DNA of 12,919 bases from an uncultured Collinsella sp. (GTDB lineage: Bacteria; Actinomycetota; Coriobacteriia; Coriobacteriales; Coriobacteriaceae). A program made the position numbers and the translations under genes. How positions within the stretch are numbered: position 1 is the first letter of the stretch; every line of letters begins with the position of its first letter. The stretch spans positions 1 through 12,919 of the forward strand of contig URBS01000057.1 in the NCBI GenBank assembly GCA_900546085.1, written 5' to 3'. Under the pieces are notes generated by a model. The model had not been told where the DNA came from. It did not search any database and saw only the letters and a program-made list of their open reading frames with translations. Below, in pieces: positions 1 to 6,965 of this stretch.

Positions 1-30
1 TTGCGTCGCCCCTCGTCCCGGCCGGTTGCT

Positions 31-375
31 TTAGTTGTACACACGGTAGTTACACTTGAACTGGGTTATGTGTCCATAGTTGGAGCGGTACCAACCCGAC
101 GTATAGCTGATTGCCTCTGCGCCTAGATAGTCGTAGCCCTTGTTGTAGCGAAGCTGACGGTAGGTCGTGTCGTACTCTGCTACGTAAAACGTGTCTCCAG
201 AGAAGGCTTTGTACCGGTCCTTAACCGTCGAAGCCATGTACGCGGGTTCGACATCGCCTTTCTCCCCGTTGAGCGCATAGACGGGTGCCGCGATTCCGCA
301 TAAAGCCGTTGCCACGAGGATGGCGTAGACAGCCATGCACGACGCATTGGACTTCAGCTGTTCAAATAGTTTCAT
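31..375 (-). CDS. small secreted tyrosine-rich protein, function unknown
   Basis: I do not recognise this 114-residue protein. Residues 1-34 look like a signal peptide: a short charged start (K2, E5, K8), a hydrophobic stretch at about 14-30, and a P-V-Y-A cleavage site. The predicted mature part is 80 residues, with 13 tyrosines, several Arg and Lys, one Trp and a single Cys near the end, so it cannot form an internal disulfide. I chose the ATG at 375 because GAGGTG sits six bases upstream; the in-frame GTG at 384 lies inside that Shine-Dalgarno sequence. The start is one base past the stop of the ABC fusion gene, so the two are probably translationally coupled. Being last in an ABC operon, it could be an exported bacteriocin-like peptide or a secreted accessory protein; this is inference. 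The order recalls lactococcin-972-type loci, but I see no convincing family match. Confidence 0.7.
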   Translation of the reverse strand: MKLFEQLKSNASCMAVYAILVATALCGIAAPVYALNGEKGDVEPAYMASTVKDRYKAFSGDTFYVAEYDTTYRQLRYNKGYDYLGAEAISYTSGWYRSNYGHITQFKCNYRVYN

Positions 376-376
376 G

Positions 377-2191
377 TCATTCACCTCGCTCGTATGTATC
401 GAGGTATTCCTGCTTGAGCGTCTGCGAGGACGACTTGATCTTTTCCACGAGCGTGCCGGCCTCGATGAAGTAGAACGAGTTGGTGAGGTCTGCCAGGTCG
501 TCGAGCAGATGGCTTGAAATGAGCACGCTTCGTCCCCGCGCCACCTCGCTGCGCATCGCGTCGCAGGAGGTTTTCCGCTTTCCCGGATCGAGGCCGTTCA
601 GCGGTTCATCGAGGATGAGGTACGGGCAATCGGTCGCTATCGCCATGGCAAGCTTTACCTGCTGCTTCATTCCTGTCGAGAGTTTACGGGTCGGCTTGTC
701 GAGATATGGGGAGATTCCGAGGGAGTCGCAGAGCGAGTCGATGTCGGCGGCCGATTTCCACGCCTCCCTAACGAAAGCAAGGTGCTCGATGGCCGATAGC
801 GTGGGGTAGAGATCCGTGCCGCCCGAAGAGCTCAGGTAGACGAGTTCTGCAAATTCGGCTGATCGACGTTGGCGGATTCCGTCTGCCGCCAGGCTTCCCG
901 AGCGGATGCGGGTGGGAAATTGGCCCGACAGCGCTTCAAGAAGGGTGGTTTTCCCCGAGCCGTTGGGAGCGACGAGGCCCGACGCCGTTCCCGGGCTCAG
1001 GAGAAGCGATCCGATTGAAAGTATCGTCGTGCTCCCGTATCCCACGCTCGCGTCCAGAAGCTCGAGCCCATGGTGCTTTTTAGCGGGTCCAGCCTGTTTG
1101 GGCGAACGTGCCGCAACGGCGCCGACCGCAAAAAGGACCGCGACGTATGCCAGGGCCACGGCAAGCATCGATGCGCTGCCTGAACCGGAGCCGATGAATT
1201 CTGTCGGGAAGCATCCTACGTAGCCCGTGGCCTCGATAGGCGAGAACACGGCCAGCGGCAGGAGCCCGAGCACGGCATTATGCCCTAGTGCCGAATCGGA
1301 CAGCAACGGGAATGCCGGGGCCGCGACAAGCAGCGCTGAGGTAAGGGGGCCTGCGAGGACGCGCCTCGTTGCGGTCGATAGGACGGCGGAGCAAACGGAT
1401 ATTAAGGTTCCGCCCGCAAGAAGCGCGATAAGCAGGGTTGTGAAGACGTTTCCCGCGGTCGTGGTGGTAAGCGCGCCGTCATGGAAGAAGGCGATCGGGT
1501 ACCCAATTTGCCCGAAGCCGTTTAGGGCCAAGGCGTAAATGCCCCCGGGTGCGAGGCCGGCGAGGAGCATCGCGGTCCCCGCGACGATTATCGAGAACAC
1601 GATCTGGATAAGGCGCCGGAATTTGGGCGCGGGCGCCTTCGCCGCCAGGGTCGCAGGCCTTGTGGCGCCGAGCACGAGTATCGACGAGAGGAGGAAGGGG
1701 ATGAAGGGAAGGAAAGACGGCGCCGTGGCAATGGCGTAAGGCAGGAAGGAAAGGAACGGCAGATCGCTTGCGGAGGCCGGGATATCCGTGATGCCGGAGC
1801 TGCTCAGGGCACGGCAATATGCGAGCGCTGCGTCATTGGTCTCTCGGTCTCCCACGATGGACCCGGATTGGAAGCCTTCGCCCATGAGCGCGTAGTAGCT
1901 CTCGGCAGAATCGAGAAAGGCGGCGTCGGTTTGAGCGGCAAGGGCGGCGTTCGCGTATCTTGCAAGCTCCGCGTCGACTTGCTGCTCTGGCGATAGGTCT
2001 ATGCCGTTGGCCTGGGGTGCGCGCGTATTGAATGCGTCGACAAAGCTCTGCATGCCCTGCTTCATAAAGAAGGGCCCGTAGATGGGTGAATTGAACGCAA
2101 TGGGGACGGAAAAGGCTGCAGCGAGAACGAGCGTACAAATCCATACGGCCCTGTCTCTTAGGATTAGTTTGAGAAGAAGTCGACAGTACAT
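377..2191 (-). CDS. ABC transporter half: ABC-2-like permease fused to ATPase
   Basis: This 604-residue protein joins a membrane domain (about 1-365) to a nucleotide-binding domain (about 375-585). The membrane part has a first helix at about 14-33, a long extracytoplasmic loop at about 34-145, and further helices at about 153-175, 195-220, 245-290, 300-320 and 342-362. It carries N224-G-x-G and Y231-P, a motif also present twice in the 740-residue permease upstream. The ATPase has Walker A APNGSGKTT (408-416), signature LSTGMKQQ (504-511), Walker B YLILDEP (524-530) and switch His561. The usual Q-loop glutamine is not evident in the YLSSSGG stretch near 452. An AGGTG lies seven bases before the ATG. 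It follows the ATPase gene after 153 bp and is coupled to the secreted-protein gene below. Lipid, peptide or drug efflux is the likely general role; the substrate is unknown. Confidence 0.85.
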   Translation of the reverse strand: MYCRLLLKLILRDRAVWICTLVLAAAFSVPIAFNSPIYGPFFMKQGMQSFVDAFNTRAPQANGIDLSPEQQVDAELARYANAALAAQTDAAFLDSAESYYALMGEGFQSGSIVGDRETNDAALAYCRALSSSGITDIPASASDLPFLSFLPYAIATAPSFLPFIPFLLSSILVLGATRPATLAAKAPAPKFRRLIQIVFSIIVAGTAMLLAGLAPGGIYALALNGFGQIGYPIAFFHDGALTTTTAGNVFTTLLIALLAGGTLISVCSAVLSTATRRVLAGPLTSALLVAAPAFPLLSDSALGHNAVLGLLPLAVFSPIEATGYVGCFPTEFIGSGSGSASMLAVALAYVAVLFAVGAVAARSPKQAGPAKKHHGLELLDASVGYGSTTILSIGSLLLSPGTASGLVAPNGSGKTTLLEALSGQFPTRIRSGSLAADGIRQRRSAEFAELVYLSSSGGTDLYPTLSAIEHLAFVREAWKSAADIDSLCDSLGISPYLDKPTRKLSTGMKQQVKLAMAIATDCPYLILDEPLNGLDPGKRKTSCDAMRSEVARGRSVLISSHLLDDLADLTNSFYFIEAGTLVEKIKSSSQTLKQEYLDTYERGE

Positions 2192-2219
2192 TTAGAAGCA
2201 CCTACGTTCCTCAAAGAAT

Positions 2220-2238
2220 TGTTAGATTAAAAGTAACA
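2220..2238. promoter_or_regulatory. inverted repeat in leader of the ABC fusion gene
   Basis: TGTTA and TAACA flank nine bases here, 29 bp before the fusion-gene start, in the 153-bp gap 2192-2344. The right half, TTAAAAGTAAC (2227-2237), recurs with one extra A at 5437-5448 beside the divergent promoter of the same cluster. It may be a binding site for a shared regulator or an internal promoter element. I see no convincing -35/-10 pair in the gap and no terminator, so read-through from the upstream ATPase gene is also possible. Confidence 0.35.
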
Positions 2239-2344
2239 GACCGGATGAAGATACGTGCGACGGGGGCGAGGCGAATGGCTGAGCGGTATCGATATGCAGG
2301 TTCAACGGTATCACATTGGCCACATAGATTTTTAACTTGCATTT

Positions 2345-3085
2345 CTACCCGCCCTTTTCGTAGAGTCGCCGATACGTGCTTAGCGCACCCTCGGCGCGTC
2401 CGGCAGGCTTTGCGAAATGGGATCCAGGAGACTTCGACGCAGCATCATCTTGCGGAATGCTTCTAATGAGCCTCCCATCCTTCAAAAACAGAATCTCATC
2501 GCACAGCCTATCGACCGAATCCAAGATGTGGGATGACATGATGATGCACGTACCAGAATCGGCCAGCTTCCTGAGAATCTCGGAATGCAAGTCCACCCTG
2601 CTGGGGTCGAGCGCGTTCATGGGCTCATCTAATAGAAGGTACCGCGCGCCCGTCGCATACGCAATCGCCAGGGTAAGCTGCTGCTTCATGCCCTGGCTCA
2701 GAGTGCGGATCCTCATCTTCGCGAACTCGCCTATCTGCGTTTGTTCCACTATCTCTTCGATATCTCGAGCATGCGGCCACATATCGCAAACCATCTTGAG
2801 GTGATCTTCCGCACGCAATCCGGGATACAGCAGCGTCCCCTCACCAGGTGCATAGAAGATCATAGAACGGACCTCTCTCGCACCCGTACCCTGCACCTCA
2901 TCCAGAACGATGCTCCCGTCCACGCGAGGACCCGGCAAACCTGCCATCGCACGCAGCAACGTCGTCTTTCCATGCCCGTTCGGAGCGACGAGACCGTAGA
3001 CCGTACCCGGGGCAAACTCAGCGTTCACCGAATCTACGAGCACCTTCTTTCCATAAGAGATCGTCAGCGTTTGAAGGTCAATCAT
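2345..3085 (-). CDS. ABC transporter ATP-binding protein
   Basis: This 246-residue protein is a stand-alone cytoplasmic ATPase of the ABC-2 exporter type. With the start used here it has Walker A APNGHGKTT at about 34-42, signature LSQGMKQQ at 129-136, Walker B LLLDEP at 150-155 and switch His186. Walker A begins with Ala where Gly is more usual, exactly as in the neighbouring fusion protein, and both share the LYP element and GMKQQ, so they are close paralogs. The Q-loop glutamine is not evident (YAPGEG). An ATG at 3094 overlaps the permease stop as ATGA, but there AAAGGGG abuts the start; the ATG at 3085 lies nine bases from it, so I prefer 3085. It probably powers the double permease encoded immediately upstream. 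Confidence 0.88.
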   Translation of the reverse strand: MIDLQTLTISYGKKVLVDSVNAEFAPGTVYGLVAPNGHGKTTLLRAMAGLPGPRVDGSIVLDEVQGTGAREVRSMIFYAPGEGTLLYPGLRAEDHLKMVCDMWPHARDIEEIVEQTQIGEFAKMRIRTLSQGMKQQLTLAIAYATGARYLLLDEPMNALDPSRVDLHSEILRKLADSGTCIIMSSHILDSVDRLCDEILFLKDGRLIRSIPQDDAASKSPGSHFAKPAGRAEGALSTYRRLYEKGG

Positions 3086-3090
3086 CGAGA

Positions 3091-5313
3091 TCATCCCCTT
3101 TCGATCTTTGGAACACTCAGGCGCACCATCAACGGAGATACGGCGCCCAAGACCACCAGCAGAGCGCCCGATGCGCCGACGACCTCTCCAAAAGGCATCG
3201 CGTTCGTCCCTCGCCCAAGGAACCCAATCGTCCCCACCTGGGAAGCGGGATCAAACGAGGCGAATGGAGCCAGCAGCGCGACGCCCATGCCCACGCTTTC
3301 AACATGAGCGCTCAACGAACCCAACACCAAGAGAACCGCGCAAACCATTCCGGTGACAACGGGGTTGCGGCTAATCGCTGCTGTCAACGCAGCGACGACG
3401 GAAATCACGCCGTATGCCATGACCAGCAACGGAATACTGCACAACACCGCCTCCCCCACCATGGACGTTGTCGAAGCTCCCGCCCGAATGAGAGCGACGG
3501 GATACTCCGATCCACCCGCACCGTTCTTAATCACGGACACAACGACAGCGGGAACCATCGACACCAAAAGCAGCACCAAGCCAAGCAGGAGAGCCAGCGC
3601 AACAGCCGTCAGAAAACGCACATGCGCTGTTGCGGGGATCTGGAGAACCAGAAGGGAACGACACTGCAGGTGGGTGCACGCGAGCGATGTGACAACCACG
3701 GGCAACAGCAAAAATAAGGAGGGAAGCGCTGCCTGGAGATACGAAAGGAGGATTAATGGGGGCATCTTCGTACTTAACTCGTAAACCTTGGGGTCCGGCA
3801 AGCTCGCGATCGACTCAAGCAGAAGGGCGCGCGCCTCCGCACGAGAAGGAGTCTCCGGCTCGATTCCGATCGATTGCAGGAGAGTCGCATCTGCCGCGCC
3901 CAGCTCACCTCGAGCGCGCTCGTACGTCGCAAGGCTTCGAAACCCCTCCGCAGGCATAGGCGCGTACACGAAACCCGAAAGAGCATCCCGCATGTCTTCC
4001 AGGGCCGCTTTGCCCTCGACGTCCATATTCGCAGCGTTCTGCTCTAGATACCGATCTATTGAACGGAGCTCCCCATCCCTATACCGAACAGCGGAAACGT
4101 TATCAGCGTCAGGAAACATCTCGACCAGAGCCGGGGCCAGCATCGTCGTCGACATTGCAATCGCGCATACGGCGAGGGTAGGAGAACGCAGGAGCAGTTT
4201 CCCCATCGCTCTTACGTATGCAACGGCGGAGGCACAAGCGCTCGAACGAGTTGCCGTTCTCGATGCAGTGAAGGAACCTCTCTCAAGACAAATCGGGGAC
4301 ATCGGGCGCGCGCAGCCGCTCTTTCCAGCAACGCAAAGCAGGCTAATTGCCAGCACCTCGATCCCGATTGCGCATACGAGGGTAATCGCGCCACGCTCGA
4401 AGCAAAGTCCAGGCAGATTCACTATCTGCGTTGTCGGGTACGGGCTATAGGCGCCGACGGTCAACTCAGTGTTCGCATACGTAAGGGGATTCAACAGGGC
4501 GAACTCACGTAAAGCGATGGATCTTCCGTAATACCCGGGAACCATCGTCACCCCCATCAGGGCACATACGAACACGATTCCAAGCGTAGGGTTATTGGCA
4601 ATCTTCACGGCAAGGTGAACGACAAGCGAGATGAACGCTGCCACCAAGAATTGCAAGATGGCCGTCTGCGCGAACACCAGCCAAGCCGGTTTGATAACCG
4701 GAGTCGCATATTGAATGTGGCCTATCGGATAGAACGGCGAGCCCGGGCCATTCTTCACAAGCGCGGCGATTATCCCTGGAAGATTGATGGCGAGGACGGC
4801 AAGCATTGCAAAAACACTCGCCCATACGCTCGATGCAACAAGTCTACCCAGCTCGCCCATCGGTGCCTGGATGATGAGCTTTTCACGTTTGTTAAGACGC
4901 GCGGCAAGGAACGAGACGGCAACGGCCGTTGCGACCCATAGCAAGTACTCCTTCGATCCGTCATAAAAGGAGTACGCTCCATCCGATACCTGCAGAAACG
5001 GAAGCAGAGGAGAGAGCGGCGCCAAGACAAGACGCCCCGCGGCAAGAGGGTACAGAAGCGCGGGCATGCTTGATGAAGAGGTATAGACGCCCTCCTCCCC
5101 CGCATTCACAAGCGCATCCGCATAGGATGCTGACAATTCCTGCTCAACACGGGTTATTCCCGACTCGAGGTATTCAACCCGTCCGTCGATGCCAGCCGCG
5201 CTCCTGAAGACGGGCAGAGCACAAAGAACCATCAACGCAACAACGGCAACACAGAGTGACCTGGAGGAGAGGAGCGACCTAAAGATTGCCTTCGAGATTT
5301 TGAGCATATTCAT
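3091..5313 (-). CDS. tandem-duplicated ABC-2-like permease
   Basis: This integral membrane protein of 740 residues contains two homologous halves. Each begins with a hydrophobic helix (about 19-36 and 379-400), has a polar extracytoplasmic region, and then a cluster of helices with matching landmarks: K-N-G-x-G...Y-P at 187-196 and 596-605, and N-N-P or R-N-P before a hydrophobic helix at 240-241 and 649-650. It can supply both membrane halves of one transporter, with the 246-residue ATPase encoded next. The reading frame stays open to an ATG at 5379, but that region holds a GC hairpin and no ribosome binding site, whereas the ATG at 5313 has TAAGG six bases upstream and gives an N-terminus like that of the paralogous unit in the fusion protein. 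It is the first gene of the minus-strand operon. The transported substrate cannot be told from sequence. Confidence 0.82.
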   Translation of the reverse strand: MNMLKISKAIFRSLLSSRSLCVAVVALMVLCALPVFRSAAGIDGRVEYLESGITRVEQELSASYADALVNAGEEGVYTSSSSMPALLYPLAAGRLVLAPLSPLLPFLQVSDGAYSFYDGSKEYLLWVATAVAVSFLAARLNKREKLIIQAPMGELGRLVASSVWASVFAMLAVLAINLPGIIAALVKNGPGSPFYPIGHIQYATPVIKPAWLVFAQTAILQFLVAAFISLVVHLAVKIANNPTLGIVFVCALMGVTMVPGYYGRSIALREFALLNPLTYANTELTVGAYSPYPTTQIVNLPGLCFERGAITLVCAIGIEVLAISLLCVAGKSGCARPMSPICLERGSFTASRTATRSSACASAVAYVRAMGKLLLRSPTLAVCAIAMSTTMLAPALVEMFPDADNVSAVRYRDGELRSIDRYLEQNAANMDVEGKAALEDMRDALSGFVYAPMPAEGFRSLATYERARGELGAADATLLQSIGIEPETPSRAEARALLLESIASLPDPKVYELSTKMPPLILLSYLQAALPSLFLLLPVVVTSLACTHLQCRSLLVLQIPATAHVRFLTAVALALLLGLVLLLVSMVPAVVVSVIKNGAGGSEYPVALIRAGASTTSMVGEAVLCSIPLLVMAYGVISVVAALTAAISRNPVVTGMVCAVLLVLGSLSAHVESVGMGVALLAPFASFDPASQVGTIGFLGRGTNAMPFGEVVGASGALLVVLGAVSPLMVRLSVPKIERG

Positions 5314-5345
5314 CGCCAACCTTAACCTCATCCAGTCGGAACAGA

Positions 5346-5370
5346 GGGGCCGAACAAAATGCTCGGCCCC
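5346..5370 (-). promoter_or_regulatory. leader hairpin of the ABC operon
   Basis: GGGGCCGA (5346-5353) and TCGGCCCC (5363-5370) form a perfect 8-bp stem with a nine-base loop. It falls in the untranslated leader of the permease gene if translation begins at 5313. No T-run follows on either strand, so it is not a typical terminator; mRNA stabilisation or control of translation is possible. Confidence 0.45.
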
Positions 5371-5393
5371 GCCTCGCATCTAGTGATTGCAGC

Positions 5394-5422
5394 ATGCTGT
5401 GATTACTTGCCGGCAAAGTCAA
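5394..5422 (-). promoter_or_regulatory. candidate promoter for the ABC operon
   Basis: On the minus strand TTGACT (5417-5422) matches a -35 box well, and CAGCAT follows at a 17-bp spacing (5394-5399) as a poor -10. The -10 lies in the palindrome CAGCATGCTG (5390-5399), and the spacer includes the palindrome TTGCCGGCAA (5407-5416). A good -35 with a weak -10 would fit activator dependence, but this is only a sequence-based guess. Confidence 0.3.
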
Positions 5423-5435
5423 TTTAACATAAACT
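5407..5435 (+). promoter_or_regulatory. candidate promoter for the DUF2975-regulator pair
   Basis: TTGCCG (5407-5412) and TAAACT (5430-5435) are spaced by 17 bp, each matching the consensus at four of six bases. Transcription would begin near 5442, leaving a short AT-rich leader before the CGGAGG ribosome binding site at 5468-5473. The -10 lies inside the palindrome at 5423-5441, so binding there should block this promoter. Confidence 0.4.
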
Positions 5436-5441
5436 GTTAAA
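5423..5441. promoter_or_regulatory. operator-like palindrome between divergent operons
   Basis: TTTAACA and TGTTAAA are perfect 7-bp inverted arms around the spacer TAAAC. The site covers the candidate plus-strand -10 and abuts the candidate minus-strand -35, a position from which one dimeric regulator could control both directions. The Cro/CI-type protein encoded at 6001-6252 is the obvious candidate, by inference from proximity. Confidence 0.55.
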
Positions 5442-5478
5442 AAGTAACCTGAGTTTTTTAAATTCTTCGGAGGTTATT

Positions 5479-5991
5479 ATGAGTTCCGACAATCGCACTC
5501 CCCGGCTTCATTCCTTCCGCATCGCATGTGCGATAGCCTCTGCGGCCCTTTGCGTCACCGCCATCGCACAAGTGGCGTTCTCCTTAAAGCCAGCAATCGA
5601 AGTGCTCGACAACCCTGTAATTGCAGACTCCCCCGCGTATCCAGCCCTTGCGATCTCGACATTGGCCCCTGCCGTCATCGGTATCGCCACGACCGTCCTC
5701 AGCGCCGTTCTCGTGTGGACGATCAAGAGCGGAGACCCCTTCAAGAAAGGCTCTGCGACATGCTTGAAGGTGCTCGGCATTCTCTTCGTTGTTCAAGCTG
5801 CCACCAGCCTCTACGCCGGCTCACTCGAAACCTCCGTTTCGATGTTTGGCGGCGAGGGGGCCGTCGGCGCCCAAGAGATCGCTTCATCATTCGACTGGAC
5901 CTCTCTGGTTCTCGGCATCGTCTTGTTCATGCTCTCCCAGCTCTTCTTGTACGCTCGAGAGCTGTACCTCGACTCCGACGAGATTGCGTAA
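5479..5991 (+). CDS. DUF2975 family membrane protein
   Basis: This 170-residue protein has four predicted transmembrane helices at about 15-35, 56-80, 94-113 and 140-158. Two features match DUF2975: the loop with D86-P-F-K-K leading into the third helix (C-L-K-V-L-G), and the acidic end with R160-E-L-Y-L-D-S-D-E after the last helix. DUF2975 proteins are commonly encoded next to a small YozG-like regulator, as here; the molecular function of the family is not established, though a membrane partner or sensor for the regulator is reasonable. The ATG has CGGAGG five bases upstream. The downstream regulator starts nine bases after the stop, so the two form an operon. It is divergent from the ABC operon and shares its control region. 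Confidence 0.85.
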   Translation: MSSDNRTPRLHSFRIACAIASAALCVTAIAQVAFSLKPAIEVLDNPVIADSPAYPALAISTLAPAVIGIATTVLSAVLVWTIKSGDPFKKGSATCLKVLGILFVVQAATSLYAGSLETSVSMFGGEGAVGAQEIASSFDWTSLVLGIVLFMLSQLFLYARELYLDSDEIA

Positions 5992-6000
5992 GGACACGTC

Positions 6001-6252
6001 ATGCCCGTAATTGTTCGCCTCGACAAGATCATGGCCGAGCGAAAGATTTCCTCGAACGAACTTGCCGAAAGGATTGGAACCACGCCCGTGAACCTGTCCC
6101 GTATTAAAAAGGGGCATATTCGCGGCATTCGCTTCAACACGCTCGAGCAGCTATGCCTCGCCCTTCGTTGCCAACCCGGAGACCTTCTCGAAGTCATGAG
6201 CGAAGAGGATGCCCGAAAGGAGTTCGGACTCGATTGGTCCGCCGAGGATTAG
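6001..6252 (+). CDS. YozG-like Cro/CI-family transcriptional regulator
   Basis: This 83-residue DNA-binding protein has a single helix-turn-helix domain over about residues 5-66. The helices L18-A-E-R-I and P28-V-N-L-S-R-I-K-K-G form the motif, followed by G41-I-R-F-N-T-L-E-Q-L-C-L-A-L and C-Q-P-G-D-L-L-E, a pattern typical of small YozG-type regulators (HTH_26 class). The ribosome binding site AAGGA at 5990-5994 overlaps the stop of the DUF2975 gene, implying coupled translation. It probably controls its own operon and perhaps the divergent ABC operon through the palindrome at 5423-5441. The last residues (from about 67) go beyond the usual domain, and the frame after the TAG stop continues directly into integrase-like sequence, so the natural C-terminus may have been altered by an insertion. 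Confidence 0.85.
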   Translation: MPVIVRLDKIMAERKISSNELAERIGTTPVNLSRIKKGHIRGIRFNTLEQLCLALRCQPGDLLEVMSEEDARKEFGLDWSAED

Positions 6253-6639
6253 AGGGCGGTCGTACTCGCCCTGCACACGGGGATGCGAATCGGCGAGGTC
6301 TGCGGCCTTCGGTGGTGCGATGTGGATTTCGAGACGGGCCTGATCTCGATCAGACACTCGGTGGCATACGCGAAGGGAATGGGTTCGTTCTTCAAGGACA
6401 CCATGGTGACGCTCAACGTCTACACCGACATCGAGCCCATCTCCAAAATCCATAACATGCTGCGCGCCACGCCGTGCCTTTGGCGCGGGCACCTCGGGCC
6501 GAGGGTCGATCCGGGTCCCATGTTCCAACAGAGGATCCAGGAGTCCATCGAGACGCTCCAGGCGTTCGGCTACGGCATCACCGAGCCGGACGACCGAAAT
6601 ATCGCCATACGCGACGTGAAGACGAACAGTTGGCTCTAG
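6253..6639 (+). pseudogene. tyrosine recombinase (integrase) remnant, internally deleted
   Basis: Reading directly on from the regulator's TAG stop in the same frame, the translation gives ALHTGMRIGEVCGLRW, the first conserved box of the tyrosine recombinase catalytic domain with its active-site Arg, then a D-V-D-F and S-I-R-H-S strand. After about twenty residues it jumps to T-L-N-V-Y-T-D-I-E-P, which resembles the last box containing the nucleophilic Tyr. The roughly 80-100 residues normally between them, including the H-x-x-R box, are absent, as are the N-terminal DNA-binding domains. It cannot be active. The segment from about 6440 to the TAG at 6637 is not recognised, and the frame stays open beyond that stop to about 6802. 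An ATG at 6283 exists but lacks a convincing ribosome binding site. Confidence 0.7.
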
Positions 6640-6965
6640 CTCACCGAGTACGCGGCAGTGCTGGGCCCATCCCAACTGAGGTCACGGTGGTCCGATAGGG
6701 GCGCCGCCCGCGGCATGCGCCGCGGAGCGGTATCCCCTACCGAAGGGCGGGGATGCCCTCCGCTTCCAGTTCGGAATCAGCCGTCGGAGGCGTTCGGCTG
6801 ACTGCGGGAACGGCCTGTCCGCTCAATGTGTTCGGCTGAGATCGGAAATCAACCCAACACGAGCCGGACACGCGCCAGACGACTCTTCCCCGTGCGGCCT
6901 TCCCCCTTACGCTCATGTTGCAGGCATGTAACGCCGCAGCGAGCGCGCCTTTTTTGCGCCAGACA
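6640..6965. other. non-coding scar with inverted repeats
   Basis: I see no credible gene here. There is a strong hairpin of CCGCGGC and GCCGCGG around ATGC (6708-6725). A second hairpin lies at 6727-6763, built from GCGG/CCGC outer arms and ATCCCC (6732-6737) with GGGGAT (6749-6754). TCAGCCG (6777-6783) pairs with CGGCTGA (6795-6801), and GTTCGGCTGA occurs twice directly (6792-6801 and 6830-6839). No T-run follows any of these stems, and no tRNA or clear attachment site is visible. It probably represents debris of the element that left the integrase remnant. Confidence 0.5.

Noticed and set aside
31..375. Assignment of the secreted protein to the lactococcin 972 family
   Set aside because: The gene layout and an S-N-Y-x-H stretch are suggestive, but the characteristic glycine- and histidine-rich pattern is not present, so no family is named.
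31..384. GTG start at 384 for the secreted protein
   Set aside because: The GTG is part of the GAGGTG ribosome binding site that serves the ATG at 375.
6151..6675. 174-residue minus-strand frame opposite the regulator and integrase remnant
   Set aside because: It is antisense to sequence with recognisable protein similarity and shows no family or ribosome binding site.
6253..6965. tRNA gene or attachment site next to the integrase remnant
   Set aside because: No tRNA-like sequence and no convincing attachment core could be found by eye.
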